In this document: positions 27,175 through 37,881 of the stretch, piece by piece | Numbering within the stretch: position 1 is the first letter of the stretch | Layout of the letters: each line of letters starts with the position of its first letter | Assembly: GCF_015244745.1 (NCBI RefSeq) | Contig: NZ_JABCQI010000005.1 | Coordinates: forward strand, 124,001 to 188,000 | DNA length: 64,000 bases | Origin: Gluconobacter cadivus | GTDB lineage: Bacteria > Pseudomonadota > Alphaproteobacteria > Acetobacterales > Acetobacteraceae | Direction of reading: 5' to 3' | The notes under the pieces: generated by a model | What the model saw: the letters and a program-made list of their open reading frames with translations, nothing else | What the model was told of the DNA's origin: nothing | Databases searched by the model: none | Made by a program: the position numbers and the translations under genes

Positions 27175-27199
27175 AACGGGTTTCATCGTGCCGGGTTGC
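27175..27199 (-). promoter_or_regulatory. Imperfect EcfG-type promoter of the second csbD gene
   Basis: Read on the minus strand, GCAAC (27199-27195) and CGTT (27178-27175) are 16 bases apart. This is one mismatch from GGAAC-N16-CGTT. It is about 37 bases upstream of the ATG. Confidence 0.4.
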
Positions 27200-27301
27200 G
27201 TTCTGACAGTTTAAGATGCGTGACAAAATACGGCCGCGCTTTCATACATCCTCAAAGATCCATCCCCAGAAGACGTCCCTCAGAGTTTCCGGAGAACCAG
27301 C

Positions 27302-27718
27302 ATGACCCAGAGTTGCGGCCCGAACGGGCAGACCGACAGTGGTTGCGGCGTTGGTCTGACACCCGAGCAGCGGCGCATCCTGCACGAGCATGGCACGGAA
27401 CGTCCCGGTTCCAGCCCGCTTAATGATGAGAAGCGTGCGGGAACCTATGCCTGTGCAGCCTGTGGACGCCCGCTGTTCTCCTCGGAGGCTAAATATGACA
27501 GCGGCAGCGGCTGGCCGTCATTTTTCCAGCCTCTGGCTGGAGGCGTCGAAACCACGCAGGACAGCCGCTATGGCATGGTCCGCACGGAAGTTCACTGTGC
27601 GAACTGCAAGGGTCATCTGGGGCATGTCTTTCCCGATGGGCCGCCGCCCACGGGGCTGCGTTATTGTATGAATGGTCTGGCGCTCGATTTCCGCCCGGCC
27701 GAAGGAGAAAAAGCATGA
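27302..27718 (+). CDS. msrB: Peptide-methionine (R)-S-oxide reductase
   Basis: Repairs R-methionine sulfoxide in proteins. The two zinc-binding CxxC pairs are CAAC (near residue 50) and CANC (near residue 99); the catalytic cysteine is in [11 protein letters not shown]. The usual resolving-cysteine position in the GCGWPSF motif reads GSGWPSF here, so the recycling cysteine may be elsewhere or thioredoxin may act directly. The short N-terminal extension ([16 protein letters not shown]) contains two more cysteines. ATG preceded by CCGGAGAA. The stop overlaps the upp start. Confidence 0.94.
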   Translation: MTQSCGPNGQTDSGCGVGLTPEQRRILHEHGTERPGSSPLNDEKRAGTYACAACGRPLFSSEAKYDSGSGWPSFFQPLAGGVETTQDSRYGMVRTEVHCANCKGHLGHVFPDGPPPTGLRYCMNGLALDFRPAEGEKA

Positions 27719-28353
27719 GCAAGGCGCTGCCGCCTATCGTCCTCGACCATCCGCTGGTGCGCCACAAGCTGACCCGTCTGCGTGACCACAACACATCCAC
27801 GGCCGGTTTCCGGCGCCTGACGCGCGAACTCAGCCTGCTGCTGGCCTATGAAGCCACGCGAAACCTTTCGCTGGCGCCGCGTCATATCGAAGCGCCGAGC
27901 GGGCCGATGGAAGGCGAGGAACTGGACGGCAAGAAGCTGTGTTTCGTTTCCATCTTGCGGGCTGGCAATGGTCTTCTGGACGGGATGCTGGATCTGGTGC
28001 CGTCCGCGCGCGTGGGGCATATCGGTCTGCGCCGGGATCATGAGACGCTTGAGGTCAGCGAATATTATTTCAACATGCCGAGCGATGTTCCGGGTCGCAC
28101 CTGCATCGTTCTGGATCCGATGCTTGCCACGGGTCATTCGGCTGCGGCTGCGCTGACCCGCGTGAAGGCGGCTGGGGCGACGAACCCGATTTTCGCCTGC
28201 CTGCTGGCCGTTCCGGAAGGCATTGCCCATATGGCGGAACTGCATCCTGATGTGCAGATCGTGACCTGTTCGATCGACAGCCATCTGGACGAGCATGGCT
28301 ATATCGTTCCGGGCCTTGGAGATGCGGGCGACCGTCTGTTCGGGACGCGCTAA
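27715..28353 (+). CDS. upp: Uracil phosphoribosyltransferase
   Basis: Salvages uracil with PRPP to give UMP. The PRPP-binding loop is seen in [18 protein letters not shown] (near residue 125-142) and the uracil-binding [17 protein letters not shown] at the C-terminus; [13 protein letters not shown] is also diagnostic. The 212-residue length is normal. The ATG at 27715 overlaps the msrB stop by four bases, with GGAGAAA upstream, so msrB and upp are coupled although functionally unrelated. Confidence 0.96.
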   Translation: MSKALPPIVLDHPLVRHKLTRLRDHNTSTAGFRRLTRELSLLLAYEATRNLSLAPRHIEAPSGPMEGEELDGKKLCFVSILRAGNGLLDGMLDLVPSARVGHIGLRRDHETLEVSEYYFNMPSDVPGRTCIVLDPMLATGHSAAAALTRVKAAGATNPIFACLLAVPEGIAHMAELHPDVQIVTCSIDSHLDEHGYIVPGLGDAGDRLFGTR

Positions 28354-28434
28354 AGCACGGACACACGGTCTTGTGTGCTGAAATGTCAGGCATTTTGTGG
28401 CGGGTATGGAGGCTCATCCTGAGGAGAGCTTTTC

Positions 28435-28722
28435 ATGCCTGCCTATGCCCTGTTCATTCGTGAAAAACTGGCCGATCCGGCTGAATTCAAGAAATATTCG
28501 GAAGTCGTGGCTGAAACCTTCAAAGGGTTTCCGGCCAAAATCCTTGCCGCTTATGGCAGGCAGGAAAAACTCGAAGGCACCGAGCCTGATGGTGTGGTGA
28601 TTATCGAGTTCCCGGATGCTGCCTCGGCCCGCGCCTGGTACGAAAGCCCGGCCTACCAGAAGGCTGCAGAGCATCGCTGGAAGGCCGGGCCGTATAATGT
28701 TGTGATCGTGGACGGGGTCTGA
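28435..28722 (+). CDS. DUF1330 family protein
   Basis: A 95-residue ferredoxin-like-fold protein of the DUF1330 family (dimeric alpha-beta barrel), function unknown. Typical features are FPAKILAAYG, GVVIIEFPDAASARAWYESP and YQKAAEHRW. ATG at 28435 preceded by GAGGAGAG at ideal spacing. Stands alone between upp and the convergent ilvA. Confidence 0.9.
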   Translation: MPAYALFIREKLADPAEFKKYSEVVAETFKGFPAKILAAYGRQEKLEGTEPDGVVIIEFPDAASARAWYESPAYQKAAEHRWKAGPYNVVIVDGV

Positions 28723-28725
28723 GGA

Positions 28726-29952
28726 TCAGTCCCGCCGGACGATGTAATGCCGCGCCAGATCGGTCTCGATCTGGTGGGCATGTTCGGTATCGCGGGCTTC
28801 CACCATCACCAGAAGTTCGGCGGTCTGAACAGACGGGGAGGCGAACAGGCGGTGATGGGAAACTTCGATGATGTTTCCGCCGTAATTGCCGATGCGGGTG
28901 GAGATATCTGCCAGTGTGCCCGGACGATCGGGGATCTGGAAGATCAGCCGCAGGATCCGTCCATCCCGGAGCAGGGAGCGCAGGATCGTATTGGCGAGAA
29001 TGCGCGCGTTGATGTTGCCGCCCGAAAGCGGCAGGGCGACGCGGCGTCCTTTGAATAATTCAGGATAGGCAAGAACGGCGGCAAGGCCCGTCGCGCCCGC
29101 ACCTTCGCAGACCTGCTTGGCTTTTTCGGCCAGTGTCGTGACGGCGCTCTCGACCTGAAGCTCGCTGACAACGAGAACTTTGGAAATCCGGTTACGAAAC
29201 GCGCTCAGGCAGTGATCGCCGAGTCTGGTAACGGCGATGCCTTCCGCAATGGTCGATCCGCCCAGTGTCGGGCCGTCTTCCTTGGGATAGCTGGACAGTG
29301 AGGCATAGGCCTCGACCTGTACGCCGATCACCTCAGCGTCCGGGCGCAAGGCTGCCATGACGGTGGCAAACCCGCCAATCAGCCCGCCACCACCAATCGG
29401 CACGACGACCGTGTCGATATCCGGGGCGTCCTGCAGAAGCTCAAGTGCGGCCGTGCCCTGACCGGCGATAACGGCCGGATCATTGAACGGATGAACGAGA
29501 ACGCGTCCGTCCTGCTTTTGAAGCTCTGCGGCTGTTTCACTGGCCTGCGCGAAGTCGTCGCCCGCGAGCACCACGTTCGCGCCCCAAGCCTGCGTTGCCG
29601 CGACCTTGGTGGCGGGCGTGAAGCGCGGCATGACGATGGTGGCATCAATGCCGAGAAGACTGGCCTGACGGGCCACACCCTGAGCGTGATTGCCTGCCGA
29701 GACGGTAATCACGCCACGGGACCGCTCTTCCGGCGTCAGAAGGGCCATTTTGTTGGCCGCTCCGCGCTCCTTGAAGGAGCCGATCGCCTGAAGGTTCTCG
29801 AGCTTGAGCGTAATCTCCGCGCCTGTCAGTTTGGACAGGGCAGGACAGGAAATCGTCGGCGTGCGGACCACCGTGGATGCGATGCGCTCATGGGCGCTTT
29901 CGATATCCGCAATGGTCACAACAGGGGCGGTGGACGTCAGGACGTCAGACAT
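28726..29952 (-). CDS. ilvA: Threonine ammonia-lyase with ACT domain
   Basis: PLP enzyme that converts threonine to 2-oxobutanoate and ammonia, the first step of isoleucine synthesis. The PLP lysine is K61 in SFKERGAANK; the glycine-rich phosphate loop is VPIGGGGLIGG near residue 186. The C-terminal 75 residues form a single ACT-like domain (IFQIPDRPGTLADISTRIG). The 408-residue length with one ACT domain matches the shorter form that resembles catabolic enzymes. Its ATG shares a base with the greA stop (TAATG), so it is translated with greA. Confidence 0.94.
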   Translation of the reverse strand: MSDVLTSTAPVVTIADIESAHERIASTVVRTPTISCPALSKLTGAEITLKLENLQAIGSFKERGAANKMALLTPEERSRGVITVSAGNHAQGVARQASLLGIDATIVMPRFTPATKVAATQAWGANVVLAGDDFAQASETAAELQKQDGRVLVHPFNDPAVIAGQGTAALELLQDAPDIDTVVVPIGGGGLIGGFATVMAALRPDAEVIGVQVEAYASLSSYPKEDGPTLGGSTIAEGIAVTRLGDHCLSAFRNRISKVLVVSELQVESAVTTLAEKAKQVCEGAGATGLAAVLAYPELFKGRRVALPLSGGNINARILANTILRSLLRDGRILRLIFQIPDRPGTLADISTRIGNYGGNIIEVSHHRLFASPSVQTAELLVMVEARDTEHAHQIETDLARHYIVRRD

Positions 29953-30425
29953 TAGCGATATGCGACCTTGAGGATTTCATAAGTCCGGTCTCCGCCGGGA
30001 GCGGGGACCGACACGGTATCACCGACATCCTTGCCGATCAGCGCCTTGGCCAGCGGTGAGGAAATCGAAATCAGGCCCTGCTTGATGTCAGCCTCATGGA
30101 CGCCGACGATCTGGTACAGGGCTTCCTTGTCGGTTTCTTCGTCAACCAGTTCGATGTGTGCGCCAAAGCGGACACGCGTTCCGGTCAGGGTCGAAGGATC
30201 GATAACTTCTGCGTTGGAAATGATGCTTTCCAGCTCCAAAACACGGCCTTCGATGAAGGACTGACGGTCACGGGCGGCGTGGTATTCGGCGTTTTCGGAC
30301 AGGTCCCCATGTTCGCGGGCTTCTGCGATAGCGCGGATGACGGCCGGGCGGTCGACGCTCTTGAGGGTCCGCAGTTCGTCTTCGAGACGCTGTTGTCCCT
30401 TCGCGGTCATGGGGATCTTCTGCAC
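29952..30425 (-). CDS. greA: Transcription elongation factor GreA
   Basis: Rescues backtracked RNA polymerase by stimulating transcript cleavage. It has 157 residues, the standard size. The N-terminal coiled coil (MTAKGQQRLEDELRTLKSVD) carries the acidic tip residues in the DLSENAEYHAARDRQ motif; the C-terminal FKBP-like domain ends in VSVPAPGGDRTYEILKVAY. A good promoter lies about 50 bases upstream. Cotranscribed with ilvA. Confidence 0.97.
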   Translation of the reverse strand: MQKIPMTAKGQQRLEDELRTLKSVDRPAVIRAIAEAREHGDLSENAEYHAARDRQSFIEGRVLELESIISNAEVIDPSTLTGTRVRFGAHIELVDEETDKEALYQIVGVHEADIKQGLISISSPLAKALIGKDVGDTVSVPAPGGDRTYEILKVAYR

Positions 30426-30473
30426 TCTGAAATCCTCGAAAAAGCGTGACTGAAACTTGATAAACAGCCTGAC

Positions 30474-30502
30474 AATATAGGATTTCGGCGAGTTTTTTGC
30501 AA
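30474..30502 (-). promoter_or_regulatory. Sigma-70 promoter of greA-ilvA
   Basis: On the minus strand TTGCAA (30502-30497) and TATATT (30479-30474) are separated by exactly 17 bases. Transcription would start near 30467, giving a leader of about 40 bases. Confidence 0.75.
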
Positions 30503-30517
30503 GATGGCGTATTTTTA

Positions 30518-30582
30518 TTTATCGAAAAGCAATAAAAATCTTGTTGGATCATGAGTGTATGTGCTTATCGTTTTTCGATAAG
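30518..30582. promoter_or_regulatory. Palindromic operator candidate of the DUF2975/XRE module
   Basis: A palindrome CTTATCG-TTTTT-CGATAAG occupies 30564-30582, and an inverted copy of its right half (TTATCGAAAA) lies at 30519-30528, so TTATCGAAAA occurs in two orientations 53 bases apart. The right arm runs directly into the AAGGAG ribosome site of the DUF2975 gene. Autorepression by the XRE regulator encoded two genes down is inference. Confidence 0.5.
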
Positions 30583-30590
30583 GAGAAGTC

Positions 30591-31115
30591 ATGATGAAAA
30601 CAGTTGATGCCCTTCATCGCGTTCGTCAGGTTCTGCGTTTTCTTTTCGCTACTTCAGCGGTTTTGTTCTGGAGCGAACTGCTCCTGTTGGTGGGCTCTCT
30701 TGTTCTCATGCCGGTACTGTATATGTTTTGGAACAGACAGTCCTACTCTCTGGCGCACGATGGCAATGACATGGCTGGCCTGATCGTGGGAGTTATTATT
30801 TTTTATATTTTGAAGAGCATCTTGGGGAATTCAATCTCGATTGTTGACAATGCTCTCTCGGGGAAAATTTTTTCTCGAAATAATTCCGATATTGTTTGGA
30901 TTATTTTCAGAAAAATCTTTTGTTTTTCTGGAATTGTCTTTTTCGCAGGAGTGTTTTCAAGTTTCCTAGATCCTGCCGCATACGGTCCATTTTCCTGGAT
31001 TGAGCTTCTTTCGGATCTTGCTGATTCCGCACTGTGTTTGGGGCTGCTTTATCTTATCGCCTTACTTTTCGAGATGGGTGTTCAGCTTCAGTCCGAAATG
31101 GATGAGGTCATCTGA
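30591..31115 (+). CDS. DUF2975 family membrane protein
   Basis: A 174-residue protein with four expected membrane segments (about 18-45, 62-80, 103-122 and 138-160), the DUF2975 (YoaS-like) pattern. The segment GNSISIVDNALSGKIFSRNN between the second and third segments is a loop typical of the family. The coding sequence is visibly richer in A and T than its neighbours, suggesting transfer or weaker codon selection. ATG at 30591 (or 30594) preceded by AAGGAG. It shares one base with the next start (TGATG). Such genes are nearly always paired with a small XRE regulator; function unknown. Confidence 0.83.
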   Translation: MMKTVDALHRVRQVLRFLFATSAVLFWSELLLLVGSLVLMPVLYMFWNRQSYSLAHDGNDMAGLIVGVIIFYILKSILGNSISIVDNALSGKIFSRNNSDIVWIIFRKIFCFSGIVFFAGVFSSFLDPAAYGPFSWIELLSDLADSALCLGLLYLIALLFEMGVQLQSEMDEVI

Positions 31116-31321
31116 TGCCGGTGCAGGTCAATCTGGATGAGTTGCTGAAGGCGCGGGGGATGTCTTTGACGGAACTGTCGGAGAAAGTGGGGCTGACGCT
31201 GGCCAATCTCTCCATTCTCAAGACAGGCAAAGCAAAGGCGATCCGGTTTTCAACCCTTGAGGCTTTATGCCGGGTTCTCGACTGTCAACCGGGCGATCTT
31301 CTTCGATATTCAGGCGACTGA
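31115..31321 (+). CDS. Small XRE/Cro-type transcriptional regulator (YozG-like)
   Basis: A 68-residue protein consisting only of a helix-turn-helix domain: MSLTELSEKVGLTLANLSIL, then KAIRFSTLEALCRVLDCQPG. The DLLRYSGD ending is typical of this family. Pairs with the DUF2975 gene, to which it is translationally coupled. Likely binds the TTATCG palindromes upstream of that gene. Confidence 0.92.
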   Translation: MPVQVNLDELLKARGMSLTELSEKVGLTLANLSILKTGKAKAIRFSTLEALCRVLDCQPGDLLRYSGD

Positions 31322-31325
31322 AACG

Positions 31326-31359
31326 AAAAACCCCGCCAGAGTGCTCCGGCGGGGTTTTT
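31326..31359. terminator. Bidirectional terminator between the XRE gene and carB
   Basis: A perfect 12-bp stem (AAAAACCCCGCC at 31326-31337 with GGCGGGGTTTTT at 31348-31359) around a ten-base loop gives T-tracts on both strands. Confidence 0.93.
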
Positions 31360-31375
31360 CAGGGTCAGGAAGGGT

Positions 31376-34630
<3,255 letters not shown>

Positions 34631-34633
34631 GGC

Positions 34634-36028
34634 TCAGGCTCCTGCTTTAGCGCGACGGTCCATGACCGCGACGAAACGCTCGAAAAGATAGAAACTGTCG
34701 GACGGGCCAGGGCTCGCCTCGGGATGGTACTGGACGGAGAAGGCGTCCTTTGTGGTGGAGGCGATGCCTTCGTTGGAGCCGTCGAACAGGCTCACATGCG
34801 TCACCTTCACGTCGGCGGGCAGGGACTTTTCGTCCACTGCGAAGCCATGATTCTGGCTGGTGATTTCCACGCGGCCGGTCTCGATGTCCTTGACCGGCTG
34901 GTTTGCGCCGCGATGGCCGCGGTCCAGCTTGTAGGTCTTGCCGCCCAGCGCCTGTGCCAGAAGCTGATGGCCGAGGCAGATGCCGAAGACGGGGACGTTC
35001 GCGTCCAGCACCGTGCGGATCGCGGGGACGGCATAGGTGCCGGTTGCGGCCGGATCGCCGGGGCCGTTGGAGAGGAACACGCCTTCAGGCTTGAGTTCCA
35101 GAATCTCTTCGGCAGTGGCCGTGGCGGGCAGGACGGTAACGTCACAGCCGGCGGTCACGAGGCAGCGCAGGATGTTGTCCTTGGCGCCGTAATCCATGGC
35201 GACAACGCGGCGGCGGTTTTCGGTCCGGGCCGGGCGGGTGGTTTCCCACACGCCCTGTGTCCAGACGCGCTTGGGCTGCGTCACCTCTTTGGCGAGGTCC
35301 ATGCCTTCGAGGCCGGGCCACTGGCGGGCGCGGTTCAGCAGGCTGTCCGTGTCGATGCGGCCATTTTCCGGAAATGCGAGGATGGCGGTCTGCGGGCCGT
35401 TGTCGCGCAGGGTACGGGTGATGGCGCGGGTATCGACGCCGCTGATACCCGCACGGTTGTGCTGCTTCAGCCATGCCGCGAGGGGTTCATGCGAACGCCA
35501 GCTTGCGGGGGCGGTGATGTCTTCCTTCACGACGGCACCGAGGGCAGCCATTTTCGGGGCCTCGTTGTCATCGGCGTTCGTGCCGACATTGCCGATATGC
35601 GGGAAGGTGAAGGTCACGATCTGTCCGGCGAAGGATGGGTCGGTCAAGGTTTCCTGATAGCCGGTCATACCGGTGGAGAAGCACAGTTCACCGACGGCGC
35701 CATCGGTGTGGGCGCCGAAGCCACGGCCCCACAGGACTGTCCCGTCTGCAAGGACAAGGGCGGCGTTGGCGCCGGGAGGGCAGGGATTGGACACGTCCGT
35801 CTCTCTTTCTTGTTCTTGCGGGGCTTGTTCTTGTGGGGATTGAGGTGCGGTGAGATCCGCTGTCAGATCCTGAAGGGCGATTCCCGGCACGCGCAGCAGG
35901 GCTGGCCAGTGTTTGGTAGGGACCATGCGGGACTGGCGCCATTTGCGCACGGCCTCAAGCCCGACGCCCGCAAGAGCGGCGATTTCGTCCGCGCCTCCGG
36001 CTTTTTCAATGATTCTGTCGATGTCCAT
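34634..36028 (-). CDS. carA: Carbamoyl-phosphate synthase small subunit with N-terminal helix-turn-helix domain
   Basis: Glutamine amidotransferase that feeds ammonia to CarB. From the ATG at 36028 it has 464 residues, about 80 longer than usual. Residues about 2-55 look like a Cro/YdaS-type helix-turn-helix (DRIIEKAGGADEIAALAGVG, then LEAVRKWRQS); residues 56-79 are a Gln/Glu/Pro-rich linker (PQSPQEQAPQEQERETD); CarA proper starts near residue 80 (NAALVLADGTVLWGRGFGAH). The catalytic cysteine is in FGICLGHQLLAQ and the His-Glu pair in VQYHPEASPGP. A GTG at 35794, preceded by AGAAAGAGAGACGGAC, could start an HTH-less form. The reading frame is continuous, so the fusion is not a frameshift artefact. 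An ATG at 36124 is less likely because it lies in the repeat-containing promoter region. Confidence 0.93.
   Translation of the reverse strand: MDIDRIIEKAGGADEIAALAGVGLEAVRKWRQSRMVPTKHWPALLRVPGIALQDLTADLTAPQSPQEQAPQEQERETDVSNPCPPGANAALVLADGTVLWGRGFGAHTDGAVGELCFSTGMTGYQETLTDPSFAGQIVTFTFPHIGNVGTNADDNEAPKMAALGAVVKEDITAPASWRSHEPLAAWLKQHNRAGISGVDTRAITRTLRDNGPQTAILAFPENGRIDTDSLLNRARQWPGLEGMDLAKEVTQPKRVWTQGVWETTRPARTENRRRVVAMDYGAKDNILRCLVTAGCDVTVLPATATAEEILELKPEGVFLSNGPGDPAATGTYAVPAIRTVLDANVPVFGICLGHQLLAQALGGKTYKLDRGHRGANQPVKDIETGRVEITSQNHGFAVDEKSLPADVKVTHVSLFDGSNEGIASTTKDAFSVQYHPEASPGPSDSFYLFERFVAVMDRRAKAGA
35979..36028 (-). other. Segment encoding the start of the HTH domain fused to CarA
   Basis: Encodes the first helices of the CarA N-terminal helix-turn-helix (MDIDRIIEKAGGADEI). 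Listed so that the non-standard N-terminus is not lost when CarA starts are trimmed by homology. Confidence 0.5.
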
Positions 36029-36092
36029 GGTCGCCCCGTTGCTGGCTGCCGGATAGGCTCTGGAGCCTCTGAATACGGGATCGGAAACGGAA

Positions 36093-36151
36093 TGGGAAGT
36101 TTTTTCCCACTGTGTGTTGTGCATGCCGGGAGGGGGTGGGAAGTTTTTTCC
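36093..36151. repeat. Two 15-bp direct repeats in the carA-yqeY divergent promoter region
   Basis: TGGGAAGTTTTTTCC occurs identically at 36093-36107 and 36137-36151, 44 bases apart, i.e. about four helical turns. Each copy is itself a partial inverted repeat (GGAA and TTCC), and the first copy extends to TGGGAA-GTTTT-TTCCCA. They lie 65-125 bases upstream of carA and 140-195 upstream of yqeY. They look like binding sites for a dimeric regulator. Confidence 0.65.
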
Positions 36152-36288
36152 GAATGGCTCGTTTCGTGCGTTGGGAGGCTGTCGGATTGTTGCAATCCGG
36201 CTTTTGTGCGATTTTGCCGCGATTCAAGGAATGAGGGACAGTTCGCCAAGGGAGTTTCCTGCGGGCTGTCCGATGAAGGAGAACGGCG

Positions 36289-36744
36289 ATGTCGCTTCGC
36301 AAGCAGATCATGGATGACCTCAAGACGGCGATGAAGGCCGGTCAGTCCGAGACGGTGGCGCAGATCCGCGGGATCACGGCCAAGATCAAGGATCTGGATG
36401 TCGCTGCCCGTGCCAAGAGCGCCGAGGTGACGGATACGGACATCATTTCTGCCCTGCGCTCCATGATCAAGTCCCGCACGGAATCCGCCACGATGTATCG
36501 CGAGGGTGGTCGTCCGGAACTGGCGGAAAAGGAAGAGGGCGAGATCGCCACGATCAAGTCTTACCTGCCGCCGGAACTCGATGAATCTGCGCTGAAGGCC
36601 GGGATTGCCGAAGCGGTGCAGAAGACTGAAGCGACGGGCATGAAGGATATGGGCAAGGTCATGGCGGCTCTGAAAGAGCGCTTCGGCGCAGATTTGGACC
36701 CGGCGAAGGCCAGTGCGTTGGTGAAGGCGCATCTTTCGGCCTGA
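36289..36744 (+). CDS. yqeY: GatB/YqeY domain protein
   Basis: A 151-residue protein of the YqeY family, related to the tail of the GatB amidotransferase subunit. Typical features: MSLRKQIMDDLKTAMKAGQS at the start, AEKEEGEIATIKSYLPPELD in the middle, and the closing DLDPAKASALVKAHLS. Its place next to carA and before dnaG-rpoD is a conserved alphaproteobacterial order; a role in tRNA-dependent amidation has been suggested but is unproven. ATG preceded by GAAGGAGAA. Confidence 0.93.
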   Translation: MSLRKQIMDDLKTAMKAGQSETVAQIRGITAKIKDLDVAARAKSAEVTDTDIISALRSMIKSRTESATMYREGGRPELAEKEEGEIATIKSYLPPELDESALKAGIAEAVQKTEATGMKDMGKVMAALKERFGADLDPAKASALVKAHLSA

Positions 36745-36771
36745 TCGACCGTTCAGAAGCCTATGATGCAG

Positions 36772-36800
36772 AAAGCCGCTCCTTCGGGGGCGGCTTTTTT
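36772..36800 (+). terminator. Terminator after yqeY
   Basis: An 11-bp stem (36772-36782 with 36787-36797) capped by a TTCG tetraloop is followed by T6. Confidence 0.93.
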
Positions 36801-36873
36801 GTTGGGACGGACGTTTGACAGACGCGCGTCGCGGTCATCACTTTGATGTCCGGATTTTACGAATGAGGCCAGA

Positions 36874-37824
36874 ATGTCCGCAGGTGGTTCAACGAAGGTC
36901 GTTTTCATTGCCCTGGGGGTCAATTTCGGAATTGCCTGCGTGAAGGGGGCCGCTGCGCTGCTGACCGGTTCGGCGGCTATGCTGGCGGAGACGGTTCATT
37001 CGTTTGTCGACTGCGGCAACCAGATCCTTCTGCTGGTGGGGATGAAGCGGGCGGCGGCTCCGGCGACGAAAGAGCATCCTCTGGGTCATCACCGGGAGCT
37101 TTATTTCTGGACGCTGGTTGTGGCGGGCGCGCTGTTTGTCGGCGGTGGTGTCGCGTCTCTGCATGAAGGCTGGGAGAAGGTCTGGCATCCGTCGGCGATG
37201 GAGCCTGTTCACATTCTGGGACACGTCCTGTCCGGCTGGTGGCTGAACGTGGCCATTCTCGGGATTTCGGGAAGCATGGAGGGCTATGGTTTTCTGGTGG
37301 CCATGAAGTCCATGCCAGCGGGTAAGGGATCTTTGTGGACCATGATCCGTCGCAGTACCGATCCGGGGCTGTTTGTCGTGCTATTTGAGGACGGGGCGGC
37401 GCTGGTCAGTCTGATGATTGCGCTGGTCTTTACTGTGCTGTCCGTGGTGACGGGGTGGCATGTGCTGGATGGTGTTGCATCGCTGCTGATCGGGGTGGTT
37501 CTGGTGATCGTGGCGGTGCTGCTGACGAACGAGACGCGCTCTTTGCTGGTCGGGGAGAGCAATCCGGAAATTGACGCCTATGTGCGCAAGGAGGCGATGA
37601 AGCTGCCAGGCGTGGTTGGGGTGAATGAGGTTGTGACCGAAACGCGGGGCCCGGGGAGCATTATCGTGCTGCTGTCGCTGGACTGGGAGGATACGCTGAC
37701 GGCCGGTCAGGTCGAGCAGGGCGTGTCAGCGCTGGAGCGGATAACACGGGCGCGGTATCCGTCGGTCATGCGAATGTATGTCGAGGCACAGGACCACAGG
37801 GATGGTGTGCCGGTTCCGATCTGA
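36874..37824 (+). CDS. Cation diffusion facilitator (zinc transporter family)
   Basis: A 316-residue transporter with six expected membrane segments. Segment 2 carries the metal-site pattern TVHSFVDCGNQ (H and D positions), and the fifth carries LFEDGAALVSL, matching the family's HxxxD/DxxxD transport site only partly. A His-containing motif KEHPLGHHRELYFW lies between segments 2 and 3. The C-terminal cytoplasmic domain (EIDAYVRKEAMKLPGVVGVN) is the CDF dimerisation domain. Closest in character to the SLC30A9-type subgroup. Metal specificity cannot be told. It is inserted between yqeY and dnaG. Confidence 0.9.
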   Translation: MSAGGSTKVVFIALGVNFGIACVKGAAALLTGSAAMLAETVHSFVDCGNQILLLVGMKRAAAPATKEHPLGHHRELYFWTLVVAGALFVGGGVASLHEGWEKVWHPSAMEPVHILGHVLSGWWLNVAILGISGSMEGYGFLVAMKSMPAGKGSLWTMIRRSTDPGLFVVLFEDGAALVSLMIALVFTVLSVVTGWHVLDGVASLLIGVVLVIVAVLLTNETRSLLVGESNPEIDAYVRKEAMKLPGVVGVNEVVTETRGPGSIIVLLSLDWEDTLTAGQVEQGVSALERITRARYPSVMRMYVEAQDHRDGVPVPI

Positions 37825-37826
37825 AA

Positions 37827-37872
37827 CGGGCTTTCTTCAATGGAACCGGGCTTCCGTTGAAAGAAGCCCGGT
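37827..37872. terminator. Competing hairpins between the convergent CDF and glycine-zipper genes
   Basis: A perfect 10-bp stem (ACCGGGCTTC at 37845-37854 with GAAGCCCGGT at 37863-37872, eight-base loop) overlaps a second possible pairing of CGGGCTTTCTTCAA (37827-37840) with the same right arm. No T-tract follows on either strand, so it may act as a transcript-end stabiliser rather than a classic terminator. Confidence 0.55.
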
Positions 37873-37881
37873 GTGGTGTGC

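Noticed and set aside
28354-28434. Partial inverted repeat (AGCAC...GTGCT) after upp as terminator
   Set aside because: Arms are interrupted and no T-tract follows, so I cannot support a terminator.
34724-36334. About 535-codon open frame on the plus strand across carA
   Set aside because: Antisense shadow of carA; no ribosome site and it would run through the yqeY promoter.
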